Source: CAVWCQ01 sp963753545 (lineage in GTDB: Bacteria > Chloroflexota > Anaerolineae > Aggregatilineales > Aggregatilineaceae). From it: 64,000 nt of DNA. Location: contig CAVWCQ010000008.1 of NCBI GenBank assembly GCA_963753545.1, positions 1,550,001-1,614,000 on the forward strand, in the 5' to 3' direction. Made by a program: the position numbers and the translations under genes. This document shows, in pieces, positions 25,143 to 37,133 of this stretch. The notes below the pieces were generated by a model that was given only the letters and a program-made list of their open reading frames with translations, did no database searches and was not told where the DNA came from. The stretch's first letter is position 1. Each line of letters begins with the position of its first letter.

Positions 25143-26060
25143 ATGAACATCTACACGAACCGCCCTTATCAGGAGGGCGACCTGAACGCAATCCTGCGCC
25201 TGGTGAAGGCCCGTCCCGCCGACCGGATCGATCATTTTCCCGACATCGTTTCTTTGCAGGAACTGCTGGCCCTGACCCAGATCCAGCCCAATACGCGGCT
25301 GTGGCTAAACGAGGCAGGGCAGGCGGTTGGGTTCGCGATTCGAGACTGCGATTCCCTGTTCTTCGATGTGGCTTCTGACGCGCTGCCAACGGTCGGGCCG
25401 CTGATGATCGCCTGGGGCATCGAACATGCGCGCACTGACCCGGATGCGCCTGCTGCTCTCTATGTCGGCTGCCGTGATACCTATCCCGAGCAACTGGCGC
25501 TGCTGCTCGACTGTGGATTTGTGCTGGAACCAGAGGATCGCACGGTCCATATGGTCCGCCCGCTCGATCAGCCGATACCCGCGCCGAGCCTGCCGCCCGG
25601 ATTCACGATTCGCCCCGTCGCCGGAGAACATGAGGCCGAGAAGCATGTCGCGCTGCACCGCGCCGCCTGGGGAACCGAAGTGATGACCATCGAATACCAT
25701 TTGGCGATGGTGAGCGTGCCGACCTACGAGCGAGAACTTGATCTCGTTGCCGTAACGCCAGATGGCCGTTTTGCCGCCTACTGCATGTGCCATTTCTCCG
25801 CCGAGGAAAATGCTATGAGCGGGTGCAAAGCAGGCTATACCGATCCGGTTGCCACCCATCCCGATTTTCAGAGGCGGGGATTAGCGCGGGCGCTTCTGCT
25901 GGAAGGGCTGCGGCGGTTGAAGAACTGCGGCATGACCGAAGGGCGGCTGGGTACGTCTGAGAGTAATATCGCTATGATCCGCGCGGCAGAAGCGGCGGGA
26001 TTTGCTATCACATCCAGGACGCTGTTCCTGTCGCGTGCGCTGGCTGGCGCAGGGCATTAG
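25143..26060 (+). CDS. Double-GNAT acetyltransferase
   Basis: A 305-residue protein. Its C-terminal half is a typical GNAT domain: VATHPDFQRRGLARALLLEGLRRL near residue 242 and SESNIAMIRAAEAAGFA near 277. The N-terminal half has the size and strand pattern of a degenerate GNAT domain (YRTNRPYQEGDLNAIL-type opening; YPEQLALLLDCGF). Such two-domain enzymes include mycothiol synthase and related proteins, where usually one domain is active. GGAG lies six bases before the ATG at 25143. The 3' end overlaps the opposite gene by 4 bp. Substrate unknown. Confidence 0.82.
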   Translation: MNIYTNRPYQEGDLNAILRLVKARPADRIDHFPDIVSLQELLALTQIQPNTRLWLNEAGQAVGFAIRDCDSLFFDVASDALPTVGPLMIAWGIEHARTDPDAPAALYVGCRDTYPEQLALLLDCGFVLEPEDRTVHMVRPLDQPIPAPSLPPGFTIRPVAGEHEAEKHVALHRAAWGTEVMTIEYHLAMVSVPTYERELDLVAVTPDGRFAAYCMCHFSAEENAMSGCKAGYTDPVATHPDFQRRGLARALLLEGLRRLKNCGMTEGRLGTSESNIAMIRAAEAAGFAITSRTLFLSRALAGAGH

Positions 26061-26608
26061 CGCGTAATATCTTCCTCGCGTGCGGCGCTTGCAGGCTGCA
26101 CTGCATAGCCGAGTTCAGTCAGGCGGGCGGCTGCTTCAGGATAGGGAACCTGGAAAATGAGCGCCACACTGGTCGCCGTGCGTTGCCGCTCGCTGATTCC
26201 GGACAGCAGCATGGTCGGCAGCAGGAGCGCCAGGGCCAAAACATCAACCTCTCCCACTGAAAGCCGCTTATCTCCCAGCAGCCGGATACGCATCTCCCAA
26301 GCCGATTCTCCCAGGAGGCGGGCAATGGCGCGGGCGATTTCCAACCGCGCTTTGACCAGATTATCTTCCGAGGCAGAGACGTAAATCGACGGTTCGCCGG
26401 ATGGTTCGATCTTCCACAGGCGCAGCGGCGGATTTTCATAGAGGCGCTGGATGGGAACAGGCAGCCGGAGCGCATCCCCCAGGCGCAGAAATTCGGCGGC
26501 GAGATGTTCCAGGCGGGCGCGGCGCACAATCGCTTTGGAGCCGCGATTCAACCGTCCTGGCGCGGAAATGGGCGGCAGGTGCGGGTGAGGTGTCTGATCG
26601 TTGTGCAT
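26057..26608 (-). CDS. Hypothetical protein, possibly a degenerate ImmA/IrrE-like fold
   Basis: A 183-residue cytoplasmic-looking protein. The order of elements (LEHLAAEFLRLGDALRLPVPI..LYENPPLRLW; then LEIARAIARLLGES; then LALALLLPTMLL) resembles ImmA/IrrE metallopeptidases, but the expected HExxH zinc motif is absent (ARAIARLLG in its place). I therefore call it hypothetical with a possible dead-peptidase ancestry. ATG 26608 has AGGAGAG about ten bases upstream. It converges with the GNAT gene, overlapping by 4 bp. Confidence 0.5.
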   Translation of the reverse strand: MHNDQTPHPHLPPISAPGRLNRGSKAIVRRARLEHLAAEFLRLGDALRLPVPIQRLYENPPLRLWKIEPSGEPSIYVSASEDNLVKARLEIARAIARLLGESAWEMRIRLLGDKRLSVGEVDVLALALLLPTMLLSGISERQRTATSVALIFQVPYPEAAARLTELGYAVQPASAAREEDITR

Positions 26609-26822
26609 ACTGTTTACTCTCCTGATTTCATGGTTAGCATAACACATTTACCGATCCCCCTCAAAACTGGGGAGCAGGTTCAGAGCCGGATGTGTGATAA
26701 TAGAAATAGGGCAATCGTATAGCGGCAGTCGTGCAGTAAGCAGGCAGAGGTCCGGGACATGAAACTTCTACCCGGTAGAATTCGTATTAATACTGTTGCC
26801 CAGTGTAGAGGAGGTCGTTTAG

Positions 26823-27050
26823 ATGAACGACACCTATCAACAACTCAACTTGCAGGAATGGCTCTTGATCGGAGAGCAAACGGGCCGGATCACGACTCCC
26901 CAGGTTGCCACGCTTGCCTATTCGATGGATGAACGAGAAGCGGTGGTTTGGGTCGCTGATATCGTCCTGGGTCGCATTACCGAAACCGAGGCGCTGACCT
27001 TCATGGAGCGCGCCATCCAATATCATCACCGTTATTGTCCCCTGGCATAA
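26823..27050 (+). CDS. Small hypothetical protein
   Basis: A 75-residue acidic, mostly helical protein (NLQEWLLIGEQTGRITTPQVATLAYSMDE...LTFMERAIQYHHRY) without membrane segments. AGGAGG seven to ten bases before the ATG is a strong ribosome site and a strong terminator follows its stop, which together argue that it is a real monocistronic gene. I do not recognise a family. Confidence 0.55.
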   Translation: MNDTYQQLNLQEWLLIGEQTGRITTPQVATLAYSMDEREAVVWVADIVLGRITETEALTFMERAIQYHHRYCPLA

Positions 27051-27064
27051 TCTCCCAGAAATGA

Positions 27065-27100
27065 AAACGCCCCGGTCAACGTGCCGGGGCGTTTATGTTT
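27065..27100. terminator. Bidirectional terminator
   Basis: AAACGCCCCGG and CCGGGGCGTTT form an 11-bp stem with an 8-base loop, with A-rich and T-rich flanks on both sides. It serves the small gene on the plus strand and the convergent propeller gene on the minus strand. Confidence 0.8.
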
Positions 27101-27111
27101 TAGGCGGCGTC

Positions 27112-28371
27112 CTATTCGACAGTGGGCAGTGAGCCTGTATCGGCGTTCCCCTCAACCGTTACCAAATTGCTGAAGACCCAGGCGGTCGAACCATCGCCGG
27201 GCAGGGTAATTTTATACCACGAGCCGTTGTCGTTTTTCCCCTGAGCAAACAGGTACTGCCCGTTGGGGATCTGGCCCACGATCTCGGCGCTGGTGCTGGG
27301 TTCGGAGCGCAGATTTACCGTGCTTTCGGCCACGTTGACCCGCAGCACCACCGGCAGCACCGACGCAATATCGACGCGATCACTGGCCTGTACCGGTTCC
27401 CAGGTGCTGTGCCGTTCCTTCACATCGGCGGTGTTGGTGATGTTGGAGATTTGCCCGGTGCGCAGGTCCTGGCGGTAGATATCCCACGTTTCGAGAGCAG
27501 GTTCCGGGCTGGTGTCGCGCAGATAGATCAGTTCAGTCTGATCAGGGCTGAATACCGGGACACGCTCGCTGATGGTGGGCGAATAGGTCACATTAACGGC
27601 CTGTGTCTCGGCGCTGCACCCGGAATTATCGGTGATGCACGCCGCAGGCATGACGAAAACATCCGCTGTTTCGCCCTCGGTGGCAAAGGTGATCCACTGT
27701 CCGTCGGGACTCCAGTCCGGAGTCAGGCCCGCCGCGACAAAAATCTCACTGTTGTTCGTCGTGTCAAAGGCTTGAATATCCCAGCGTGAGTCCTCGGTGT
27801 TGTAGCGGTTGTAAAGCAGATAGCGACCAGTGGGATCGATGACGACGCGAGAGGCATCGCTGTCGAATGTGGAAAGCTGGGTAATCTCGCCTGTCGCCAC
27901 ATTAAACAGATACAGGTCGAAGTTTGTCCCGGAACGATTGGAATAAAAAACGACACCTGTGCCATCGGGTGTCCAAACTCCGGCGTAATCCTGGGCCGTG
28001 CCATCAGTCGGGATGAGTTCGGTGCTGGATTCATCGGCAAAGTCATACACAAAGATTTGAGCCGTGCGCCCTTCGGCGTCCCAATTGGTGGGGCTGTTCC
28101 CGCCGCAGATTTTCGTATAAATGAGTTTTGATCCATCTGCGTTCCATGCCCCATCGCGCAGCCAGCATGTCGAGTTTGTTTCTTCGACCAGATAGGTTTT
28201 TTGGGACCCATCGGCCAGGATGGTGAACAGACCGTTGTCATCTCCGGCGATGATGCGACCAGCGGGTACGGGGAATGTCGCACCTTCCTGGCCCTTCGTG
28301 ATACCCGGTAAGGCCAGTGCGCTGAAAATCATCAGAACGATCACGGCAGGGAGCATCCGTTTGCGAGTCAT
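27112..28371 (-). CDS. Secreted WD40-like (PD40/TolB-type) propeller with C-terminal SH3b domain
   Basis: A 419-residue exported protein. A signal peptide covers about residues 1-27 (MTRKRMLPAVIVLMIFSALALPG). Then come PD40-type blades with the SPDG or equivalent turns (WNADGSKLIYTK, WTPDGTGVVFYSNRSGTNFDLYLFN, IDPTGRYLLYNRY, WSPDGQWITFA, FSPDQTELIYLRD). A bacterial SH3 domain closes the protein (ESTVNLRSEPSTSAEIVGQIPNGQYLFAQG...WVFSNLVTV). The likely role is envelope or cell-surface binding; the ligand is unknown. The domain set resembles that of the gene at 30184. Confidence 0.8.
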   Translation of the reverse strand: MTRKRMLPAVIVLMIFSALALPGITKGQEGATFPVPAGRIIAGDDNGLFTILADGSQKTYLVEETNSTCWLRDGAWNADGSKLIYTKICGGNSPTNWDAEGRTAQIFVYDFADESSTELIPTDGTAQDYAGVWTPDGTGVVFYSNRSGTNFDLYLFNVATGEITQLSTFDSDASRVVIDPTGRYLLYNRYNTEDSRWDIQAFDTTNNSEIFVAAGLTPDWSPDGQWITFATEGETADVFVMPAACITDNSGCSAETQAVNVTYSPTISERVPVFSPDQTELIYLRDTSPEPALETWDIYRQDLRTGQISNITNTADVKERHSTWEPVQASDRVDIASVLPVVLRVNVAESTVNLRSEPSTSAEIVGQIPNGQYLFAQGKNDNGSWYKITLPGDGSTAWVFSNLVTVEGNADTGSLPTVE

Positions 28372-28533
28372 AAACCATACTCCTTAGCTGGAAGATTGCG
28401 TTTTGCCGTTAAGTTATGGCCTGTTCATCGCGGAATGTCAAGTGAGGAGTTGGTCCCGTTGATCAATCACCAGAGAACAGTCTTGCGCAGTAGCCCTATA
28501 ATCTAGACTAACATCAACTAGGAGGGAAAACTG

Positions 28534-30070
28534 ATGAAACGATTCACGCATGGTTTGCTGGTTGTGATGGTCATTCTGGCATTATCGGCTCTCCCCGGCA
28601 TGGCTGCGGCCCGGCAGGCGGGTGGCAGTGTCGTCTCGTATGATGCCCCCGTAGAAGGCGAGATCAGCAGCACGGCTTTCAGCCAAAGCTGGACATTTGA
28701 GCCAGTTTCGGCTGACCGGATAAAAATCATGGTGGAACGGTTGGATGGAAACCTGTTCCCCGACGTGAGTCTGCTCGATAGCTCGGGCAATACACTGGCG
28801 ACGAGCTACGGCCCCGGCGCGACCCACGATATCGCGGTCATCGACACGTTCACCCTGCCCGCAGCCGGCTCGTACCAGATCGTCGTTGGGCGCGAAAGCG
28901 GCGAAACGGGGACGACAACCGGAACCTACCGTCTGACCGTCACACCCCTGGCGCTGGCGGCGGATAACCCGAACAACAATGTTGTGACTGGACCCGTAAC
29001 CTACGATACGCCACTTACGGGCGAGATCACTCCGGTGCAGTGGCGGAATCTCTATACGCTGTCCGGTGATGCGGGCGATGTCGTGACCGTGACCGCCGAG
29101 CGGCTGTCTGGTACGTTATATCCCGAAGTGCATCTGCTGGATGCCAACAACACAGATCTGAGCGTCGGATATGTGGATCTGACGTGGACCACTGCCGAAA
29201 TCACTGGCTATACGCTGCCAGGCGCGGGCGATTACACGGTGCTCGTCACGCGGGACCGCGGCATCGACGGTGAGACGTTGGGATCGTTTCAACTGACGGC
29301 GTCTCTGATGGGATCGGGCGAGGGCAGCTCCCGGCTGACCAGTAACCCACCTCAAACAATAGGCCAGTACGATACACCCGTGCAGGGCGAGATCACGAAT
29401 GAGGTCTGGTATCAGGACTGGCAGTTCCGTACTGAAGCGGCGGACATCGTGAACATCACGGTGGATCGGATGCCGGAATACAGTACCGAGACGCCCAACA
29501 ACTTCGTTCCCCATGTGATCCTGTTGGGTGCGGCGGGCCAGGAGTTGACACGCGCCTGGGTCGATGGGACGGGCGCGGAAGCGACGATCGATCACTTTAA
29601 TATGCCGGGGCCGGGCACATACATCATCCGCGTGACGCGTGATAGCGAGAAAAACGGCTATACCACCGGAACTTATGCCCTGACGGTGACGCTGGAAGGG
29701 TCCGGCGAAAACAGCCCGCTGCTGGCTGGCACGGATGGCGAGGTGACGGTCGATCTCGCCGTGAAGGGCCAGATTAGCAATGCGCGCTGGCTGAACACGT
29801 GGACGTTCAGTGGGCAGCAGGGGCAGGTGATCACAATCACCGCCGAGCGTTCCGGCGGGACGCTCTTCCCCTACCTGGAACTGATGGATGCCAATGGCAG
29901 TTTACTGTACCAGTGCTTATGCGGCGGATACGCACGATATAGCGACGATTGAGAGTTACACCCTGCCTACGACGGCGACCTATCAGATCGTGGTCTCGCG
30001 TGATGCCGGGCCGCAGGGGTACACCACCGGAACCTACAACCTGACGGTCACGGCGGCTCCCGCGCCGTAG
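28534..30070 (+). CDS. Secreted protein with four pre-peptidase C-terminal (PPC) type repeats, frame-disrupted
   Basis: About 510 residues if repaired. A signal peptide (residues 1-27, ending AAARQ) is followed by four repeats of ~115 residues that each open with a YD-x-P-x-x-GEI motif (YDAPVEGEI, YDTPLTGEI, YDTPVQGEI, and VDLAVKGQI), continue with W-x-F/L, I-T-V/A-x-R and LLD, and close YxLTVT. This is the PPC beta-sandwich pattern of exported proteins. A frame change near 29915-29925 in repeat 4 moves reading to the frame ending at 30070 (DIATIESYTLP...YNLTVTAAPAP). AGGAGG precedes the ATG and TATAAT occurs at 28498. No catalytic domain is present. Confidence 0.75.
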
Positions 30071-30082
30071 CTGAAATACGAA

Positions 30083-30122
30083 GGGGCGATCCTGTGCGAC
30101 CTTTAGTCGCCTGGGTCGCCCC
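30083..30122. terminator. Nested hairpin between convergent genes
   Basis: GGGGCGA (30083-30089) pairs with TCGCCCC (30116-30122) and encloses GCGAC/GTCGC (30096-30110). No long T-run follows, so termination is plausible but not certain. A GGCGC...GCGCC hairpin follows at 30136-30170. Confidence 0.45.
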
Positions 30123-30135
30123 TCACCATCTGTCA

Positions 30136-30170
30136 GGCGCTGTTAAGCTTGCGAAGCAAGCCCTGCGCCC
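30136..30170 (+). repeat. GGCGCTG...CTGCGCCC hairpin repeat
   Basis: GGCGC/GCGCC outer pairs with an inner AGCTTGC/GCAAGC hairpin. Related sequences with the words GGCGCTG, TGCGAAGC and CTGCGCCC occur at 19500 and 58195. Confidence 0.4.
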
Positions 30171-30183
30171 ATCTCTTAACGAT

Positions 30184-31440
30184 TTACGGGCAGGAGCCTT
30201 TTGCCAGCGTGTAGGTGATCGTTCCGGTATTGTCACCCTTGTTCGCTTCGGGAACCTGGTTGTTTGGGTCGATCACCAGGGTGAGCGTATGCTGAACGTC
30301 ATACCAGGTGCTGATCGTCAGCGGCATGCTCACGCGGAAGGTCTGCCCAGGCTGCAAGACTGGGAAGCCGCCAATGGTTGTACCCTGCGCCGAACCCTGG
30401 GCCGAATCAACGAGGGACACGGTGCTGCTGGCGGCACTCGGTTGGCTGCCCAGATTTGCCACGTCAAAGCCTACTGTGAAGGTCTGACTGCAAGTGGGCT
30501 GTGCGGGATCAAGCACGATAACCCCCGCCACGAGATTTACAGCCGCATTGCCCGCTGGGGCAGCAGTCGGCCCTGCGGTTGCCGGAACAGGCGTTGGCAC
30601 GGCTGTCGGCGCGGGGCTGAATACGGCATTCACCACAGGCACATCCGCCAGATTGATATTGACGGTCACGAACTGCGCGAATACCCAGCCTGTCACATTG
30701 GTTGGCGTGATCACCTGAAGCCAGCTATTGTCCGAGTAGCGCCCGATGATATCCACCGCATCGCCCTGAGCGAGCGCCGTGAGAATGGTCGCTCCCTCGC
30801 CAGGATTGGCGCGGACGTTCAGCCGGGGCGAATTCACAACCCCATCTACTTGCGGGGCCTGGGTGGGGAATGGAGTGGGCGAGCCAACTCCGGTGACGGG
30901 TGCGGCGGTCGTCTCGGCCTGGCGAACGAGCAAGCCGCGCTCGTCGGCCTCATCATTGGTGATCTGCCGGACCAGCCCGCTTATGACGTTGAGCGCGTAG
31001 AGGTCCCACTGGCCATTTACGTCGGAGACGTACACCACCCATTTTCCATTGGGCTGCCAGCGGGGGAGCACATCCGACTGCTCGTTATTGGTCAACTGCC
31101 TTGGCTCGGCTGGTGCCGCTGGTCCTGTTGCCTCGGTGCCCGGTACATCCAACACGAATATCTCGTAATCACCGTCGCGATCCGAGGCGAAAATGATCTG
31201 GCTGCCATCCGGCGACCACTGCGGATCGATATCATTGCCCGGGTCATTGGTCAGCGCGGTGATCGCCCCGGTTTCGGGATCGAGGGTGTAAATCTCGCTG
31301 TTCCCCACGCGATCCGACGCAAAGACAATCAATCCGGGTTTTGTATCGTCGCCTCCCTGGGCCATAACCGATCTGCCAATCATTCCCAGAAGCAGGGCAG
31401 CCCCTGCAATGCCAATCCACAACAGATAGGACTTCTTCAT
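30184..31440 (-). CDS. Secreted PD40 propeller - SH3b - CARDB protein
   Basis: A 418-residue exported protein. The N-terminus (MKKSYLLWIGIAGAALLLGMIG) is a signal peptide or anchor. Residues ~35-160 contain PD40 blades (SDRVGNSEIYTLDPETG, WSPDGSQIIFASDRDGDYEIFVLD, WQPNGKWVVYVSDVNGQWDLYALN). A Pro/Thr linker precedes an SH3b domain (NSPRLNVRANPGEGATILTALAQGDAVDIIGR), then another Pro/Thr/Ala linker. A CARDB-like beta-sandwich ends it (FTVGFDVANLGSQPSAASSTVSLVD...VIDPNNQVPEANKGDNTG). Surface binding is likely. The head-on gene at 28534 converges with it. Confidence 0.82.
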   Translation of the reverse strand: MKKSYLLWIGIAGAALLLGMIGRSVMAQGGDDTKPGLIVFASDRVGNSEIYTLDPETGAITALTNDPGNDIDPQWSPDGSQIIFASDRDGDYEIFVLDVPGTEATGPAAPAEPRQLTNNEQSDVLPRWQPNGKWVVYVSDVNGQWDLYALNVISGLVRQITNDEADERGLLVRQAETTAAPVTGVGSPTPFPTQAPQVDGVVNSPRLNVRANPGEGATILTALAQGDAVDIIGRYSDNSWLQVITPTNVTGWVFAQFVTVNINLADVPVVNAVFSPAPTAVPTPVPATAGPTAAPAGNAAVNLVAGVIVLDPAQPTCSQTFTVGFDVANLGSQPSAASSTVSLVDSAQGSAQGTTIGGFPVLQPGQTFRVSMPLTISTWYDVQHTLTLVIDPNNQVPEANKGDNTGTITYTLAKGSCP

Positions 31441-31551
31441 CAGCTTGCCTCCTGAAAATTATTGTGTGAACGTGCAACCTACATTTTAAAAGAGACTTGG
31501 CATAAAGGGTATAATCGATTGTTCCCATTGCCAAAAGAAAGGGATGTGATT

Positions 31552-32046
31552 ATGGCGGGCCAGTTTCGGATGCGGGCATGCGGCGTGGTGATACGCGACG
31601 ATCAGATTCTTCTGATCGAAAGTTACGAAGAACCCCTCGGCGTCCATTATAACCTGCCGGGCGGCGGGGTGGAGGAGGGGGAAGCCGTCCGTGAGGCCGT
31701 GCGGCGCGAACTCCGCGAGGAGACGGGCTATGAGGTCGAGGTTGGGAATTTGCTGCTCACTTACGAGGCGCTGCACGAAGACACGGCGATATTGGAGGAA
31801 AAACATCACTCGTATGGGATGCTCTTCATCTGCCAACTGGTGAATGGCGCAGCACCCGATGGAGTGATCCCAACACCGACCTTGCCTGATGGCTTCCAGA
31901 CGGCTGTTAAGTGGATTCCGCTGAGCCGCCTGCTGACTTTGCCGCTGCTGCCGGATATCGGCTCGGAGTTACTGGCGGCGCTGCGGGGCGGCGCGGCTGC
32001 TCCGGCATTTGCGCGGCATACCTACACGCCAAGAAAGCTCTGGTGA
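31552..32046 (+). CDS. Nudix hydrolase
   Basis: A 164-residue Nudix enzyme hydrolysing a nucleoside diphosphate-linked substrate. The Nudix box is complete: GGGVEEGEAVREAVRRELREE followed by TGYEVEV, with the metal-binding REL-REE at about residues 59-64. The start MAGQFRMRACGVVIRDDQILLIES is a typical first strand pair. ATG 31552 is chosen over an upstream in-frame start because AAAGG precedes it and TATAAT at 31510-31515 would lie inside a longer reading frame's 5' part. The substrate cannot be read from sequence. Confidence 0.9.
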   Translation: MAGQFRMRACGVVIRDDQILLIESYEEPLGVHYNLPGGGVEEGEAVREAVRRELREETGYEVEVGNLLLTYEALHEDTAILEEKHHSYGMLFICQLVNGAAPDGVIPTPTLPDGFQTAVKWIPLSRLLTLPLLPDIGSELLAALRGGAAAPAFARHTYTPRKLW

Positions 32047-32102
32047 TGGTGATAGGAAAAAGGGCGGGGGCGAACTGTCTGCAAAATACTGCTGAAAAAC
32101 GG

Positions 32103-32131
32103 TTGACGATCTGCCTCAGACAGGGTATCGT
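32103..32131 (+). promoter_or_regulatory. Promoter of ppdK
   Basis: TTGACG (32103-32108) and TATCGT (32126-32131) are separated by 17 bases. The predicted leader to the ppdK ATG is over 200 bases long and contains no recognised riboswitch; I see nothing else in the 300-base gap. Confidence 0.5.
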
Positions 32132-32348
32132 TATGCGTCTGGTGACACCCATCAACGAGTCAGGTGTGTTTGTTCACTGAGCTTTTTTGAGGCAAGGCGG
32201 CACAATTCTCCAGGTTTGCAACCAACTCATTCCAGCAAGCTACGAACAAACAAGTTAACCGGGTGTCTGTTTACGCCCTAAATTGTCGGTTGTGCGGCAT
32301 GTATTGCACGTCGGAAGCGCACGCTGCAAGCAGTGAGGAGATATTTGA

Positions 32349-35036
<2,688 letters not shown>

Positions 35037-35056
35037 GAAGTATTCCCTGATTAACC

Positions 35057-35088
35057 GGGGGCTGCTCGACAAGAGCGGCCCCTTTTTA
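35057..35088 (+). terminator. Rho-independent terminator of ppdK
   Basis: GGGGCTGCTC and GAGCGGCCCC form a stem (one mismatch) with a 5-base loop, followed by TTTTTATTT. It lies about 20 bp after the ppdK stop and also near the stop of the opposite gene. Confidence 0.85.
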
Positions 35089-35090
35089 TT

Positions 35091-36104
35091 TCATTCAGGC
35101 GGCAGGGGCGAACGGTAGGCCATCGCGATTGTATTATTGGGCAGAAAGTTGTTGGCGAGGTGGCGGAGTCCTTTCTCTCGATCCTTGCCGCCCTCATCCG
35201 TCGCCAGGATTTGCTCAGAATAAGCGGCGATATCCTCAATAATCCGCTCGAAACGATAGTAGGCCAGCGCAAACGGGTCGATCTGAGTCGGGCCATAGCC
35301 CTGGTAAAACAGCGCTTCTTCCTGATCAGCGGTACGGTCCTCACCGAACTGCGCGCCGCCGACGAACATCAAATCGCGCTCTTTCGGCGCGAGGATGAGC
35401 GTATCCCAATCGACGATATACAGGGTGCCACTACCGTTGATCAGGATGTTGGCGGCGTGAATGTCCGCATGGCAGACCACAAACGGCAGATCGCGCGTCT
35501 GAAGCATATGGGCGAAACGTTCAGCGCGGCTGACCAGTTCGCTGATAACATCCTGTTTGTCCTGCAAAAACGCTGCCATTTTGACTGCCGTTGGCTCGGT
35601 AAATACATCTTCTTTGGCCCGTCTCTGAAATGCCTTCACGATGTCGCGCCACACGGGCGAATAGGTTTCACGCGGAAGGCTTCTGGCGAGTTCGGGCGGT
35701 ACGGCTGCGGTATGGATGGCCTTGAGCGCCGCGCCAAAGGCAAACCACTGCTGATCAGTGAGACGGATCTGATAGCCATTGCGGCCTTCGACAAACGGGT
35801 ACAGGACCACTTTGAAGACGTCCAGATTGGCCCACAGGTGCCCTGTTCGCGTTGGGATGGGGGCGATGATCGGCGCGACTCCCTGATCCCCGAGGAATTT
35901 AGGCAGGGTGACAAGCGTCTCCTCAAATGGCCCGCTCCGCAGTTTGACAAAATAGGGGGTTCCATTGTCGGCAACGGCGCGATAGACCGCCGTGTTGACA
36001 TCGGCTCCGATGGGCAGAAACGCCAGTTGGGCCGTGTTTAAGCCGTACTGATCGCGCAGGCAGACGATGATTTTTTCATCCTGAATATCGGGTTTTTCAA
36101 GCAT
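35091..36104 (-). CDS. Aminoglycoside/choline-type phosphotransferase (APH family)
   Basis: A 337-residue protein with the eukaryotic-kinase-like APH fold. The N-lobe has FVKLRSGPFEE (the ATP-contacting Lys). The catalytic loop is VCHADIHAANILI (H-x-D-x4-N) near residue 215, and the metal Asp follows in LYIVDWDTLILAPKERDLMFVGG. The overall sequence resembles APH(9)/spectinomycin-kinase-like proteins, but many such genes act on unknown small molecules, so no resistance claim is made. An ATG at 36104 is preferred to a GTG four codons upstream. It converges with ppdK. Confidence 0.85.
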   Translation of the reverse strand: MLEKPDIQDEKIIVCLRDQYGLNTAQLAFLPIGADVNTAVYRAVADNGTPYFVKLRSGPFEETLVTLPKFLGDQGVAPIIAPIPTRTGHLWANLDVFKVVLYPFVEGRNGYQIRLTDQQWFAFGAALKAIHTAAVPPELARSLPRETYSPVWRDIVKAFQRRAKEDVFTEPTAVKMAAFLQDKQDVISELVSRAERFAHMLQTRDLPFVVCHADIHAANILINGSGTLYIVDWDTLILAPKERDLMFVGGAQFGEDRTADQEEALFYQGYGPTQIDPFALAYYRFERIIEDIAAYSEQILATDEGGKDREKGLRHLANNFLPNNTIAMAYRSPLPPE

Positions 36105-36259
36105 AGTCGAACGCACCTGTCACGAGCCAAAGCTTATACGAAAGCCACGCGAAACCTCAAAATCAATCCCCCGAAGCTTATACCGCCTCAAAGAATAGCC
36201 AATTATGGTAGGATTAGCGGAGCACAGCAAACATAACTCCAGGAAGGGGGGTAAACGAG

Positions 36260-36767
36260 ATGAATATTCGCCGCGCTCTGGTGGATGATGCAGCAAAGCT
36301 CGCCCAGGTGCATGTTGACTCCTGGCAGGCGGCCTACCGCACCCTGATTCCCGATTCATTCCGCCAGGGGTTCACATACGCGAAACGAGAGGAAGCCTTC
36401 CGGCAAGCGTTGGCGGCGGGCCGGGAAGAACATTATCTGCTGGAAGACAACGAGCGACCTGTTGCCGTCCTCACCATTGGAGCGAGCCGCGACTTCCGAC
36501 CTTGATGCCCAGCATACGGGAGAAATCTGGGGGATTTATATTATCCCCGACTGGTGGCGGCGCGGGATCGGGACCGAACTGGTACAGGAAGCTGAACAGA
36601 TGCTCCGCGCGCGAGGCTTTCAGGACATTGTGCTTTGGGTTTTTCAGGACAACATGGAAGCACGGCGATTCTACGAAGCGGTGGGATATGCTCCTGACGG
36701 TGCGTGCAAAGTCCTTGAACTGGGAGCGCCACTGAAGGCGGTTCGTTATAGAAAGGCGTTTGAATAG
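36260..36767 (+). CDS. GNAT family N-acetyltransferase, frame-disrupted
   Basis: About 169 residues if repaired. The N-terminal piece (MNIRRALVDDAAKLAQVHVDSWQAAYRTLIPDSF) is a standard GNAT opening of the RimI-like type. Around 36470-36505 the frame changes; the second piece has GEIWGIYIIPDWWRRGIGTELVQEAEQML (acetyl-CoA loop) and NMEARRFYEAVGYAPDG. Both halves fit a single 170-residue enzyme, so a one-base indel near 36490 is inferred. GGGGGG-type sequence (AAGGGGGG) lies about ten bases before the ATG. It is the first of a series of three GNAT genes. Confidence 0.72.
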
Positions 36768-36899
36768 ATCCTCTCTGACCCGTAACCGCGCCAGAGTGCA
36801 AAACGGGCCTTCATTCCCGGCCCGGTCAGTGATACAATGCCGCACGGAGACGTGTTCTCCATCCCTCGCTTGATGCTGTATACCCTCAGGAGGTGACCT

Positions 36900-37052
36900 A
36901 TGCCCGCCATTATCCTTCGAACCTTTCGCCGGGATGATCTATTCGCGCTGACACGTCAGAACAGGTTGTGGCTGCTGCGGGATTCGCCAATCACCTCGTC
37001 TGGGAAACGGCATTGGTATTGGCAGAAAGCCGCAAGGAACAAGCCCGTTTGA
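36900..37052 (+). CDS. Possible 50-codon gene or GNAT remnant
   Basis: AGGAGGTGACCT directly precedes ATG 36900, the strongest ribosome site in this part of the window. The frame encodes MPAIILRTFRRDDLFALTRQ and then diverges into Trp/Arg-rich sequence to a TGA at 37050. The first 16 residues resemble the start of a GNAT domain. Another frame from about 36950 (SEQVVAAAGFANHLVWETAL) is also open to 37087. I read it as either a small gene or the decayed 5' end of a larger one. Confidence 0.3.
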   Translation: MPAIILRTFRRDDLFALTRQNRLWLLRDSPITSSGKRHWYWQKAARNKPV

Positions 37053-37133
37053 TCCGATCTGTACGTGTCTCTGTGGTTCGTTTATAGACGGTATGGCGAA
37101 CACCTATTCGCCTGACAAACCAAAAGGGACACT

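Noticed and set aside
30094..31455. 453-codon plus-strand frame opposite the PD40-SH3b-CARDB gene
   Set aside because: The minus-strand product has clear signal peptide and domains; the plus frame has none.
35091..36104. Antibiotic resistance gene
   Set aside because: The APH fold is clear, but many APH-like kinases act on other substrates; sequence alone does not support a resistance call.
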